Shown here piece after piece: positions 1 through 6,611 of a stretch of 16,140 nt of DNA. The notes under the pieces are model-generated. The model searched no databases and was not told where the DNA came from. It was given only the letters and a program-made list of their open reading frames with translations. The stretch lies in the NCBI GenBank assembly GCA_001873515.1, contig MNZH01000084.1, forward strand, positions 1 through 16,140, read 5' to 3'. Every line of letters begins with the position of its first letter. The stretch's first letter is position 1. The translations under genes were made by a program, and so were the position numbers. The DNA comes from Parcubacteria group bacterium CG2_30_45_37 (GTDB taxonomy: Bacteria; Patescibacteriota; Patescibacteriia; Patescibacteriales; GWC2-42-12).

Positions 1-257
1 AGCATCCACATCAGTCCGCCGGCCACGAAAGCGAGTAAAGCTAAAGAGCCGACGATGCCGAGAATAAATTCGGAAATTGTTATAGCCGTGCGAGCCATAT
101 CATTAAGCGTGTAGTTGCCGCAATTTGTTGAGCCGTCAGGGCAGGTTCCGCCGGTTTCGGCCGGCAAAATTCCTTCAGCCCTCACCGTTAAAACACCAAT
201 AGAAAAAATATTAAAAACAAGTAATAAGATAATGGAAAATTTAATTATTTTTAACAT
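1..257 (-). CDS. Small T4SS-type pilin / TrbC-VirB2-like membrane protein (3' part outside window)
   Basis: Reading leftwards from an ATG at 257-255, an open frame runs without a stop to the window edge, giving 85 codons. Residues 4-24 are a hydrophobic stretch with a plausible signal peptidase site after VRA (residue 27). A short extracytoplasmic segment follows with two cysteines (C39, C46, in TCPDG and TNCGN), then a second hydrophobic stretch from about 63 ending in the small-residue motif FVAGGLMWM. Signal peptide, short loop and glycine-rich membrane helix are the plan of the small pilin-like proteins (T4SS pilin, TrbC/VirB2-like) common in Patescibacteria. A third helix would lie beyond the edge. 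The gene follows the solute-binding lipoprotein on the same strand, separated by a palindromic repeat. Family assignment is by pattern only; the role (secretion, conjugation or surface pilus) is unknown. Confidence 0.7.
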   Translation of the reverse strand, partial: MLKIIKFSIILLLVFNIFSIGVLTVRAEGILPAETGGTCPDGSTNCGNYTLNDMARTAITISEFILGIVGSLALLAFVAGGLMWM

Positions 258-266
258 TGTTTTATC

Positions 267-398
267 TGTCATTGCGAGTCCCGACGCTTTGGTCGGGGCG
301 AAGCAATCTCAGGTTAAAATATTATAAGTATGTTTAATAATATAATTCTGGCTATGGAACCAGAGATTGCTTCGTCGCTGTCGCTCCTCGCAATGACA
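267..398. repeat. Palindromic dispersed repeat, copy 1
   Basis: The outer 12-base arms TGTCATTGCGAG (267-278) and CTCGCAATGACA (387-398) are perfect inverted complements. Inner arms CGAAGCAATCTC (299-310) and GAGATTGCTTCG (363-374) are also perfect. The left arm contains its own hairpin CCCGAC/GTCGGG (280-285, 292-297). The AT-rich centre (311-360) carries no gene. Copy 2 is at 13652-13746 with identical outer arms. There is no reading frame, so this is a MITE-like or REP-like element rather than an insertion sequence. It lies 7 bases past the stop codon of the upstream gene and 9 bases before the start of the next. Similar GATTGCTTCG/TCATTGCGAG palindromes are familiar from many bacterial genomes; the mobilising enzyme is not in view. 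Confidence 0.9.
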
Positions 399-405
399 AC
401 GTATA

Positions 406-1815
406 TTATTGACTATTTACATTTACTGTCTGCCCAACTTGATTAGCCGCCAGGTTAATTATTTTATCAATTTGGTCAGGGGTTAAAATGGCGTTATCTA
501 TCATCTGGGCAAAGATTTTTTCCATGGCGGCTGAATCCGCGCCCTTATACCAGCTTTTGGCCGTTAAGACCTGCTCGGCGAAAATTCCGACGTCTAAATC
601 GTCAATTTGTTCGTTAACTAAGGCGCGCAAAGCCGTGGGTTTTTTAACTTTATCAAGGTAGGTTTTGACCTGTTCGGCCTTGGCGGCGAATTGAATGAAA
701 TCCCAGGCCTCGGCCGGGAATTGGCTTTTATTGGAAACGGTTTCCACCCAGTAATTGGCGAAATTTATCGGCGGATTGCCCTCAATCTGCGGCAATTTGG
801 CTATGGCAAAATTTAATTTGGGGGCCTGGGCCTTAATCATCGGCAAGTGATAGGAATAGCCGAACATCATTGCCAGCTTGCCTTGCGCGAACATGTTTAA
901 CGAGTCGTCAGGCGTTTTGTTCCACGAGTAAACTTCTTTGGCCGGATTGGCAAAATCGGTGTAAAATCGCAGAGCTTCCAGCCCGGGGTTGTAGCTTCTA
1001 TCCTTAATTGTCGTTGGAATCATGTTGAATTTTATCTGGCCCGCGTCATCCATCATCACCGCGCCGTTTTGCATCATTAAAACCGCTAAGATGTCGCTAT
1101 AGCGTTCGATATTGGTTGAACCGCCCAGGGCGGCGCCGGCCTGGGTAATTTCTCCTCTGGCGTCTTGGGCGGAGAGTTTTTTGACGTTTTGTTGGAATTC
1201 AGTGTTCCAGTAGGCCGACGGCTGGGCGACGCCGGCGCTATTGAACAGGTCTTTATTGTAATACATGGCCAAAGTGTCAACGGACAAAGGCAAGCCGTGG
1301 ACTTTATTTTCAACTTCTTTGGTTTCGGCGTTAACCGTTTCCCGGACCACGTCGTAATAAACCGTATCAACGAAATTATTTTTGACGTCATTCAGGCTTA
1401 GGCTTTTGGTAGTTCTTAGTTCCGGCACCACTTCTTTTTTTATCGTGCCTTTAGTCACGGGGTAAGCCATGGTGATGGCGGCGGGCAGGGGCGCGATTTT
1501 GTTTTGGTATTTTTTAATCCAGGTGTTATGGAGGGAAAAAATATCCGGACCGCGGTCTTCGGCCAGAGCGTTTAAAAGCTCGTTTTCATATTCGCTATAG
1601 CGCAGTTTGCGGTAGTTGATGGTGATAAAAGGGTGCAGTTTTTTGTAATTGGCGATAATTTCATCAAAAGCATCTTGGCTGTCATAAACTCGCCAATAAT
1701 TCAGCGTGACCGGTTTCATGGCTTCTTGGGTTTTTTGGTCAACCAGTTTACAGCCGAAGCCGGAGGTGAGGAGGAAAATGAAAAGCAGAGATAATATAAA
1801 TAGTTTTTTGTTCAT
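406..1815 (-). CDS. Extracellular solute-binding lipoprotein, family 1 (sugar ABC transporter type)
   Basis: 469 residues. The N-terminus is a lipoprotein signal: MNKK, a hydrophobic core (residues 5-16), then TSGFGC with the lipidated cysteine at 22. The lipobox is loose, with Gly at -3. The mature protein has features of the family 1 solute-binding fold used for oligosaccharides: an early FDEIIANYKKLHPFITINY segment, a GPDIFSLHNTWIKKY element, the interdomain stretch LPLSVDTLAMYYNKDLF near 197, and GKLAMMFGYSYHLPM near 315. It would sit outside the membrane and hand a ligand to an ABC permease. No permease or ATPase gene is in the window, so transport partners must be elsewhere, or it works as a stand-alone binding protein. 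It lies 48 bases after the YifB-type gene, but an extended -10 in that gap suggests its own transcript. Family is confident; the ligand is unknown. Confidence 0.85.
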   Translation of the reverse strand: MNKKLFILSLLFIFLLTSGFGCKLVDQKTQEAMKPVTLNYWRVYDSQDAFDEIIANYKKLHPFITINYRKLRYSEYENELLNALAEDRGPDIFSLHNTWIKKYQNKIAPLPAAITMAYPVTKGTIKKEVVPELRTTKSLSLNDVKNNFVDTVYYDVVRETVNAETKEVENKVHGLPLSVDTLAMYYNKDLFNSAGVAQPSAYWNTEFQQNVKKLSAQDARGEITQAGAALGGSTNIERYSDILAVLMMQNGAVMMDDAGQIKFNMIPTTIKDRSYNPGLEALRFYTDFANPAKEVYSWNKTPDDSLNMFAQGKLAMMFGYSYHLPMIKAQAPKLNFAIAKLPQIEGNPPINFANYWVETVSNKSQFPAEAWDFIQFAAKAEQVKTYLDKVKKPTALRALVNEQIDDLDVGIFAEQVLTAKSWYKGADSAAMEKIFAQMIDNAILTPDQIDKIINLAANQVGQTVNVNSQ

Positions 1816-1842
1816 AGAAAATTTTGAGTGTTTATTATTTAT

Positions 1843-1851
1843 ATTATAACA
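1843..1851 (-). promoter_or_regulatory. Extended -10 promoter of the solute-binding lipoprotein gene
   Basis: On the minus strand TATAAT (1848-1843) is preceded by TGT, giving an extended -10 (TGTTATAAT). No good -35 is visible; the candidate area lies in the last codons of the upstream gene. The expected transcription start near 1836 gives a leader of about 21 bases with no clear Shine-Dalgarno sequence. Confidence 0.6.
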
Positions 1852-1863
1852 TAATCCCTTCCG

Positions 1864-3381
1864 CTACTCCACTCTCGGCCGATATTGCAGGGCTTCGGCG
1901 ATATGGGCGGTGAGAATTTTGTCTTCGCCCGTTAAATCCGCGATAGTGCGGGCTAGTTTTAAAACGCGGAAATAAGCCCGGGCCGATAAATGCATTTGGT
2001 CGACGGCTTGGTGGAGCAGTCTGGTTGAAGTGTTGTCGACCTGACAGAAACGCTTAACCGCTTCGGACGACATTTCCGAATTAGTGATGAAATTGGTTTG
2101 AGCGAAACGTTCAGCCTGTTTCAGCCTGGCCAGTTGCACCCGCCCTTTAATCGCGGCCGAACTTTCGGAGTCCGCGGTCGCCGCCAGTTTGGCAAATTTT
2201 ATCCGGGGCACTTCAATATGCAGGTCAATCCGGTCTAAAATCGGGCCGGAAATTTTCTTTTTGTAATTTATGATTTGCCCGGCCGAGCAGATGCAATTTT
2301 TTTCGCCGTCGCCCAGATAGCCGCAGGGGCAGGGGTTGGTGGCCGCGATTAAAACGAACTTGGCCGGAAAACTTAAATTATTGGCCGCTCGGCTGACGTG
2401 AATGACGCCGTCTTCTAAGGGTTGGCGCAAATTTTCCAGCACCGAGCGGGGAAATTCGGCGAATTCGTCTAGGAATAAAACGCCGCGGTGGGCTAAAGAA
2501 ATTTCGCCCGGCTTGGGCCAGGAGCCGCCGCCCACCAGGGCCACTCCCGAAGCCGTATGATGGGGCGTGCGGAAGGGCCGGGTGGTCATGAGCGCGGTCG
2601 CCGGCGGCAGTTCGCCGGCCACGCTGTAAATTTTAGTGATTTCCAAAGCTTCTTTTAAGGACAGGTCGGGCAAAATTGACGGCATGGTGCGGGCGATTAA
2701 AGTTTTACCCGCGCCCGGCGGCCCGCTCATCAGCATATTGTGCGCGCCGGCGGCCGCGATTTCCATGGCGCGCTTAACATGCTCCTGGCCCCTGATGTGC
2801 GCCATGTCAAACTCAATCGGGGCGTTAGAAAAATTAAATTCCGTATAAGGCGCGGCCGGAATCTGGTTTAACCCCTCTAAGTGCGCCACCAGCTCGATTA
2901 AGTTGTTAGCCGGGATGACTTCCAAGTCTTTAACCAATTTGGCTTCGGCCGCGTTGGCCGCGGGCACGAATAAAGAAGTTATGCCGCTGGCTTTGGCTTT
3001 AAGCGCAATCGGCAAGAGTCCGTTAATCGGCCTAAGCTCGCCGTTTAAAGCCAGCTCGCCCACGAACATGAGATTAGCGAAACTTTCCCGTTTGATTTTT
3101 TTGGTGGCGGCTAAAATACTAATAGCGATGGGCAGGTCGTAGCTGGGGCCTTGTTTTTTTAAATCGGCCGGCGCCAAATTAACCGTGACTTTTCTTTTGG
3201 GGAAATACAGCCCGGAATTTTTTACCGCGCTCCTGACCCGCTCCCGGGATTCGGACACGGCCGCATCCGGCAGGCCGACGACGGAAAAAGCGCCCAAAGG
3301 GTTATTTAAAATATCAGCTTCCACTTCCACCAACTCGGCGTCCAGTCCAACCACGGCGGCGGAAAGAATTTTTGAGGACAT
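1864..3381 (-). CDS. YifB/ComM-family Mg-chelatase-like AAA+ ATPase
   Basis: 505 residues, full length for the family. The N-terminal ChlI-like domain (about 20-140) has the characteristic VVGLPDAAVSESRERVRSA and FPKRKVTVNLAPAD segments. The AAA+ module follows: IRGQEHVKRA (196-205), Walker A GPPGAGKT (220-227), and Walker B VLFLDE (301-306) continuing into FAEFPRSVLENLRQPLEDG. A cysteine cluster CPCGYLGDGEKNCIC (C351, C353, C363, C365) could bind metal, as in family members. The C-terminal Mg_chelatase_C domain ends with SARAYFRVLKLARTIADL. ComM relatives are hexameric DNA helicases that promote branch migration during integration of transformed DNA. The gene starts 6 bases after smc ends, so the two are probably co-transcribed. 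The stop is TAG, the only non-TAA stop I read. Family assignment is secure; a role in natural transformation here is inferred from relatives. Confidence 0.95.
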   Translation of the reverse strand: MSSKILSAAVVGLDAELVEVEADILNNPLGAFSVVGLPDAAVSESRERVRSAVKNSGLYFPKRKVTVNLAPADLKKQGPSYDLPIAISILAATKKIKRESFANLMFVGELALNGELRPINGLLPIALKAKASGITSLFVPAANAAEAKLVKDLEVIPANNLIELVAHLEGLNQIPAAPYTEFNFSNAPIEFDMAHIRGQEHVKRAMEIAAAGAHNMLMSGPPGAGKTLIARTMPSILPDLSLKEALEITKIYSVAGELPPATALMTTRPFRTPHHTASGVALVGGGSWPKPGEISLAHRGVLFLDEFAEFPRSVLENLRQPLEDGVIHVSRAANNLSFPAKFVLIAATNPCPCGYLGDGEKNCICSAGQIINYKKKISGPILDRIDLHIEVPRIKFAKLAATADSESSAAIKGRVQLARLKQAERFAQTNFITNSEMSSEAVKRFCQVDNTSTRLLHQAVDQMHLSARAYFRVLKLARTIADLTGEDKILTAHIAEALQYRPRVE

Positions 3382-3387
3382 AAAAAT

Positions 3388-6039
3388 TTATTGGTTCACC
3401 ACCGCTTTGGCTTCATCCAGTTTAATGCTTAATAATTTTGAGACGCCGCTTTCTGCCATGGTGACGCCGTAAAGAATATTGGCGCGGCGCATGGAGGCGC
3501 GGTTATGAGTGATGACGATGAATTGAGTTTTGTGGGACAGGTCATCTAAAATTCTGGCTAACCGTTCCGAGTTGGCCTCGTCTAAGGAGGCGTCCACTTC
3601 GTCTAAAACCACAAAGGGTGTCGGATTACAGCTAATAATAGCGCAAATTAAGGCGATCGCCGTAAGGGCGCGTTCGCCGCCAGATAGCATGGCGATTGAT
3701 TTGATTTTTTTACCTGGCGGCGTGGCCATGATTTCTATGCCGGCCAAGCCGGTGGCGTTATATTTTTGCAAATATTTTATCCGTTTTAAATTGTCAGCGT
3801 ATTTGTCTTCGGCGGGCGCGGGCTCGGCCGCGGCTTCGGCAATTTCATCTTCCTCTTTTTCCGTTTGGTTTTCCATTAAGTCTTCGGTTAAGACTTTAAT
3901 AATTTTGGCCTGCCCGCCGTTAAATAAAATCTTAAAATATTCTTCAAATTTGGCCGAGATGGTCTTTAACTGTTCGTCAAACTTTTCCTTAATAATCGCG
4001 TCCAGTTCTTTAATGATTTTTTCCAAAGAAGCAATGGCGCCGCTTAAATCATCGGCCTGATTTTTCAAATAATCGTAGCGTTCCTTGGTTTCAAGGTATT
4101 CTTTTTCAATTTCCGGATCAATTCCGCCGATTTGGTCGACCTGCCGTTTTAAAGAATTGATTTTTCCCAGAGCCGCTTCAACGTCCACCGGTCCGTCAAG
4201 CGATTTAGCCATCACTTCTTTTAAATTGCCATAGCTATTTCTGATTTCCGCTTCTAAATCTTCCAATTTAGTTTCGTAGCGCGTGGCGTTAACTTTCAGT
4301 TCATTAAGCTGGTTTATTAAGCCGTTAGTTTCAGTTTGCAAGGACTGAAGATTTTTTTGCAAAGCAAACAGCTTGGCGCGCTGCTGGCTTTCTTTGGCGC
4401 TAAAAGCGTTTAGCGCTTCTTTTAAGGAGTTGATTTTTTCATCTAATTCGGCGGCTTGTTGTTTTAGCCGGCCGGCGGCCGCCTCTTTGCCGCCGGCCTT
4501 AATCGCGCCCTGGTTGTCTTTTAGTTTATTTTCAATGTCGTTAAGTTCCCTTTCTAATTGAGCGGTTTTTTCTTTTAACAGCTTGACCCGCTCGCTTCTG
4601 GCGGAAATGCGGAAAGTGCTTTCATTGATTTTTACCATAATCTCTTCCTTTTCCGCCGTTAAAGCCATTAATTTTTTTTGCGTTTCGGCCAGATTTTCTT
4701 TTTCCAACTCGGCGCCGGCTAGCCCTAAAATCAGCTTAACTTTCCGCCGGATTTGCTTGATGATATTTTTAATATTGGCTAAATCGTCGCTGGTTTCCGA
4801 TTGTTTCAGTAGTTCATTTAAGCTTTTAAGTTCTTGATTAATTTTTCCCAGGCCCTGGCCGGCGGCGCTTGAGCTGGATTTAAGCAGTTCCTGATTGAAC
4901 TGGTTTATTTTAGAATTAATCGTCTCTTTTTCTTTTTCCAAATCAACTAAAACCTTTTTTTCCCGTTCAATATTTTTTTCCAACCCGGTGGTTTCTTCGT
5001 CCGTGTTGAGCCGGTCTTTTTTAATTTCCCCGGATTTGTTAACTAGCCAGGACAGGTCGAACTGGCCGCTTGATTCCAGCTTGACTTCCAACTCGGCCTC
5101 TAATTTGGCCAGTTGCTTATTAATTATTTCTTTTTGGCTTTGCCGCTCATTTAATTCTTGCTGCCGGGAGCTGAATTCAAGGTTGGTTTGGCTTTGCTGC
5201 TCCAGCTGGTTTAATTCGCGGTTAAGATTGGCGCCTTTTTTTTCTTTCTCCTGTTTTATTTTTTCTATTTCCAAGAATTTTTTGTTGTAGTCATCGAATT
5301 TTTCTTTGATTTCATGCCAGATTTTAGAGTAATAGCTGACTTGCAATTCTTTCAGCTCGGCGCCAATCTCGTGGCGGCGTTTTAATTTATTGACCTGGCG
5401 AGTCAGGCTCCTTAGGCGCGGCTCAATTTCCGAGAGCAGCATGGCGGCCTGGTTCAGGTTTTCGTAGCTATTAATCAATTTGTTAAGCGAGTCGTCCCGC
5501 TTAAGCTGGAACTGCTTGACGCCGGTGGCTTCGTCAAAAAATTCTTTTCGTTCGGCCAAAGTGGTGTTTAAAAAGCCCTCGACCATGCCTTGGCCGATGA
5601 CGCTATAAGTTTTTTGCCCGAAGTTAGCTTTGGCCAGAAGAATTTGCACGTCAGCCAAGCGGACCCGGCCATTGTTAAGCAGGTATTCGCTCAAGCCGTC
5701 GCGGTAAAGCCGGCGGGTTAAAACCACTTGCGAGTAATCAAGCGGCGCCTGGCGGTCTTCGTTGTTTAGATAAAGCGACACCTCGGCCATGCCTAAGCGG
5801 TTTTTTTTATCCGTGCCGGAAAAAATGATGTCTTCGCTTTTTTTGCCGCGCAAAGTTTTCATGCTTTGCTCGCCCAAAGCCCAGCGCACGGCGTCGGCGA
5901 TATTGGATTTGCCCGAACCGTTGGGGCCGACAATCGAAGTGATGCCGCGCAAGTCACGGCCCAGCAGGCCGGGGAAAACCAAAGTATTTTTATTGGCGAA
6001 AGACTTAAAGCCCTGGATTTCCAGTTTTTCCAAATACAT
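3388..6039 (-). CDS. smc: SMC-family chromosome condensation ATPase, short form without an evident hinge
   Basis: 883 residues; canonical bacterial SMC is near 1,150-1,200. The N-terminal head has LEKLEIQGFKSF, Walker A GPNGSGKSN (38-46) and a Q-loop-region GQGMVEGFL (149-157). The C-terminal head has signature LSGGER (785-790), Walker B PFVVLDEVDASLDEANSERL (808-827) and THNR (844-847), and ends YGVTMAESGVSKLLS as in true SMC rather than RecN or Rad50. Coiled coil spans about 175-700. Its middle shows only short breaks (388-398 and 433-443) instead of the roughly 150-residue globular hinge. An acidic Glu/Ala-rich segment (about 720-748) is inserted between strands of the C-terminal head. It should organise and segregate the chromosome as a dimer; no scpA or scpB is in the window. 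It has its own promoter and leads into the YifB-type gene 6 bases later. Identity is high confidence; missing hinge is by inspection. Confidence 0.95.
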   Translation of the reverse strand: MYLEKLEIQGFKSFANKNTLVFPGLLGRDLRGITSIVGPNGSGKSNIADAVRWALGEQSMKTLRGKKSEDIIFSGTDKKNRLGMAEVSLYLNNEDRQAPLDYSQVVLTRRLYRDGLSEYLLNNGRVRLADVQILLAKANFGQKTYSVIGQGMVEGFLNTTLAERKEFFDEATGVKQFQLKRDDSLNKLINSYENLNQAAMLLSEIEPRLRSLTRQVNKLKRRHEIGAELKELQVSYYSKIWHEIKEKFDDYNKKFLEIEKIKQEKEKKGANLNRELNQLEQQSQTNLEFSSRQQELNERQSQKEIINKQLAKLEAELEVKLESSGQFDLSWLVNKSGEIKKDRLNTDEETTGLEKNIEREKKVLVDLEKEKETINSKINQFNQELLKSSSSAAGQGLGKINQELKSLNELLKQSETSDDLANIKNIIKQIRRKVKLILGLAGAELEKENLAETQKKLMALTAEKEEIMVKINESTFRISARSERVKLLKEKTAQLERELNDIENKLKDNQGAIKAGGKEAAAGRLKQQAAELDEKINSLKEALNAFSAKESQQRAKLFALQKNLQSLQTETNGLINQLNELKVNATRYETKLEDLEAEIRNSYGNLKEVMAKSLDGPVDVEAALGKINSLKRQVDQIGGIDPEIEKEYLETKERYDYLKNQADDLSGAIASLEKIIKELDAIIKEKFDEQLKTISAKFEEYFKILFNGGQAKIIKVLTEDLMENQTEKEEDEIAEAAAEPAPAEDKYADNLKRIKYLQKYNATGLAGIEIMATPPGKKIKSIAMLSGGERALTAIALICAIISCNPTPFVVLDEVDASLDEANSERLARILDDLSHKTQFIVITHNRASMRRANILYGVTMAESGVSKLLSIKLDEAKAVVNQ

Positions 6040-6051
6040 AAATATTTAAAG

Positions 6052-6070
6052 CCCTCTTTAATTAAGAGGG
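6052..6070 (-). promoter_or_regulatory. Hairpin in the smc leader
   Basis: CCCTCTT (6052-6058) and AAGAGGG (6064-6070) form a 7-base-pair stem with a 5-base loop. In the minus-strand transcript the stem ends 12 bases before the smc ATG. The arm nearest the start is purine-rich (AAGAGGG) and is the only Shine-Dalgarno-like sequence upstream of smc, so folding could restrict ribosome access. There is no U-run after it, so it is not an intrinsic terminator. Confidence 0.45.
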
Positions 6071-6091
6071 ATGAGGGTGATTTATAATTAT

Positions 6092-6100
6092 ATTATAGCA
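6092..6100 (-). promoter_or_regulatory. Extended -10 promoter of smc
   Basis: Minus strand TGCTATAAT: TATAAT at 6097-6092 preceded by TGC. The -35 area overlaps the U-tract region of the upstream terminator and is not a good match. Predicted start is near 6085, giving a leader of about 45 bases that includes the 6052-6070 hairpin. It lies just past the terminator at 6112-6144, so smc should be transcribed independently of the RNA upstream. Confidence 0.6.
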
Positions 6101-6111
6101 AAGTTTTAATT

Positions 6112-6144
6112 AAACAAAAACACCGCCTTAGAGTCCGGCGGTGT
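6112..6144 (-). terminator. Intrinsic terminator closing the transcript upstream of smc
   Basis: On the minus strand an 8-base-pair GC-rich stem (ACACCGCC, 6144-6137; GGCGGTGT, 6127-6120) with a 9-base loop is followed by TTTTTGTTT. This is a classical Rho-independent terminator. Read on the plus strand the same hairpin is followed by a weaker CTTTGTTTT run, so some bidirectional activity is possible. Confidence 0.85.
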
Positions 6145-6278
6145 CTTTGTTTTCCCCATGCTCGCCTTACCAATTTAGATGATAAAGCAGGAGAGGGAGC
6201 TGTGCCAATTAGGCATTTTTCTGTTTTTGGTTTCAGCTGGATAATTAACACAGCCTTCATATGTTTTTATGACATATG
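6112..6278 (-). ncRNA. Candidate structured RNA of unknown class, upstream of smc
   Basis: No convincing protein gene lies between 6040 and 6357. The minus strand folds well. Bases 6254-6242 pair with 6211-6199 over 13 consecutive positions (11 Watson-Crick, 2 G-U), enclosing a 30-base A-rich loop. Bases 6188-6181 (GCUUUAUC) pair with 6171-6164 (GGUAAGGC) over 8 positions with 2 G-U, flanked by UCCC/GGGA pairing (6198-6195 with 6156-6153). The terminator stem at 6144-6120 comes last. The 5' end is uncertain; a small inverted repeat CATATGT/ACATATG (6258-6264, 6272-6278) may belong to it. I see none of the conserved cores of tmRNA, RNase P RNA or SRP RNA and do not recognise 6S RNA. It could be a small RNA, or the tail of the transcript from the glucan block. 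Confidence 0.5.
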
Positions 6279-6325
6279 TTTTATTATTTTTTTAGTCCTC
6301 CTATTTTTTTGTCAAGGTGCCAAGT

Positions 6326-6353
6326 TCGCGGCATTTATTTGTTTGAGCCGCGA
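6326..6353 (-). repeat. Inverted repeat just after the small membrane protein gene
   Basis: TCGCGGC (6326-6332) and GCCGCGA (6347-6353) form a 7-base-pair stem with a 14-base loop. In the minus-strand transcript it starts 4 bases after the stop codon at 6358. No U-run follows, so it is more likely a 3'-end stabilising hairpin or the 5' domain of the RNA that follows than an efficient terminator. About 10 bases further on, TTGACA (6315-6310) resembles a -35 box, but no correctly spaced -10 follows it. Confidence 0.4.
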
Positions 6354-6357
6354 TATG

Positions 6358-6555
6358 TTAATTGATTATTGATACGTAGGTCAGATGCAAAACTGACGCG
6401 CCCGCGATAACAACAAAAAAAGCAATGGACAAGCTAATAAAGAGTCCAGACCAGCTGAACTCCTGCTCCACTGCTTTTTTTCTTATGGTATTGTAATATT
6501 TCCAGCCAACTCGCTCCAGATTGAAGCAATTGGCCTGATTTTTCGCTAATGGCAT
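6358..6555 (-). CDS. Small single-pass membrane protein, unknown function
   Basis: Taking the ATG at 6555 gives 65 residues: a charged N-terminal half (MPLAKNQANCFNLERVGWKYY, with a basic IRKKAVEQ after it), then one hydrophobic helix from about residue 36 to 57 (WSGLFISLSIAFFVVIAGASVLHL) and a short tail. Topology would be N-in by the positive-inside rule. An in-frame TTG at 6618 would add 21 residues and overlap the end of the glycogen synthase gene. I prefer the ATG because a TATAAT box at 6582-6577 lies between the two and would put transcription start near 6570, only about 15 bases upstream. No Shine-Dalgarno sequence is visible for either start. It is the last gene of the glucan block. 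I do not recognise the family. Confidence 0.5.
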   Translation of the reverse strand: MPLAKNQANCFNLERVGWKYYNTIRKKAVEQEFSWSGLFISLSIAFFVVIAGASVLHLTYVSIIN

Positions 6556-6576
6556 TTTGTTTCGATTTTTGTTTTT

Positions 6577-6582
6577 ATTATA
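6577..6582 (-). promoter_or_regulatory. Possible -10 box for the small membrane protein gene
   Basis: Perfect TATAAT on the minus strand, 22 bases before the preferred ATG. It is not an extended -10 and no -35 is visible at 16-18 bases, so support is limited to the hexamer and its position. Confidence 0.35.
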
Positions 6583-6611
6583 GAGTTTATTTTTAACCCC
6601 ATGACTATATT

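Noticed and set aside
321..326. TATAAT inside copy 1 of the palindromic repeat as a promoter for the pilin-like gene
   Set aside because: No -35, no TGn, and an AT-rich centre makes a chance match likely.
115..327. Plus-strand open frame of 70 codons at the left end
   Set aside because: It lies opposite the pilin-like gene, which has a signal peptide and membrane helix, and runs into the palindromic repeat; no family resemblance.
6090..6260. A 56-codon open frame on the minus strand starting MKAVLIIQLK in the gap upstream of smc
   Set aside because: It runs through the terminator hairpin and the following U-tract, has no resemblance to a protein family, and the same bases form long G-U-containing helices, so a structured RNA explains the region better.
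6282..6315. TTGACA at 6315-6310 as a promoter for the candidate RNA
   Set aside because: The nearest TAATAA-like sequence is 23 bases away and the correctly spaced position is only A residues, so I did not call a promoter.
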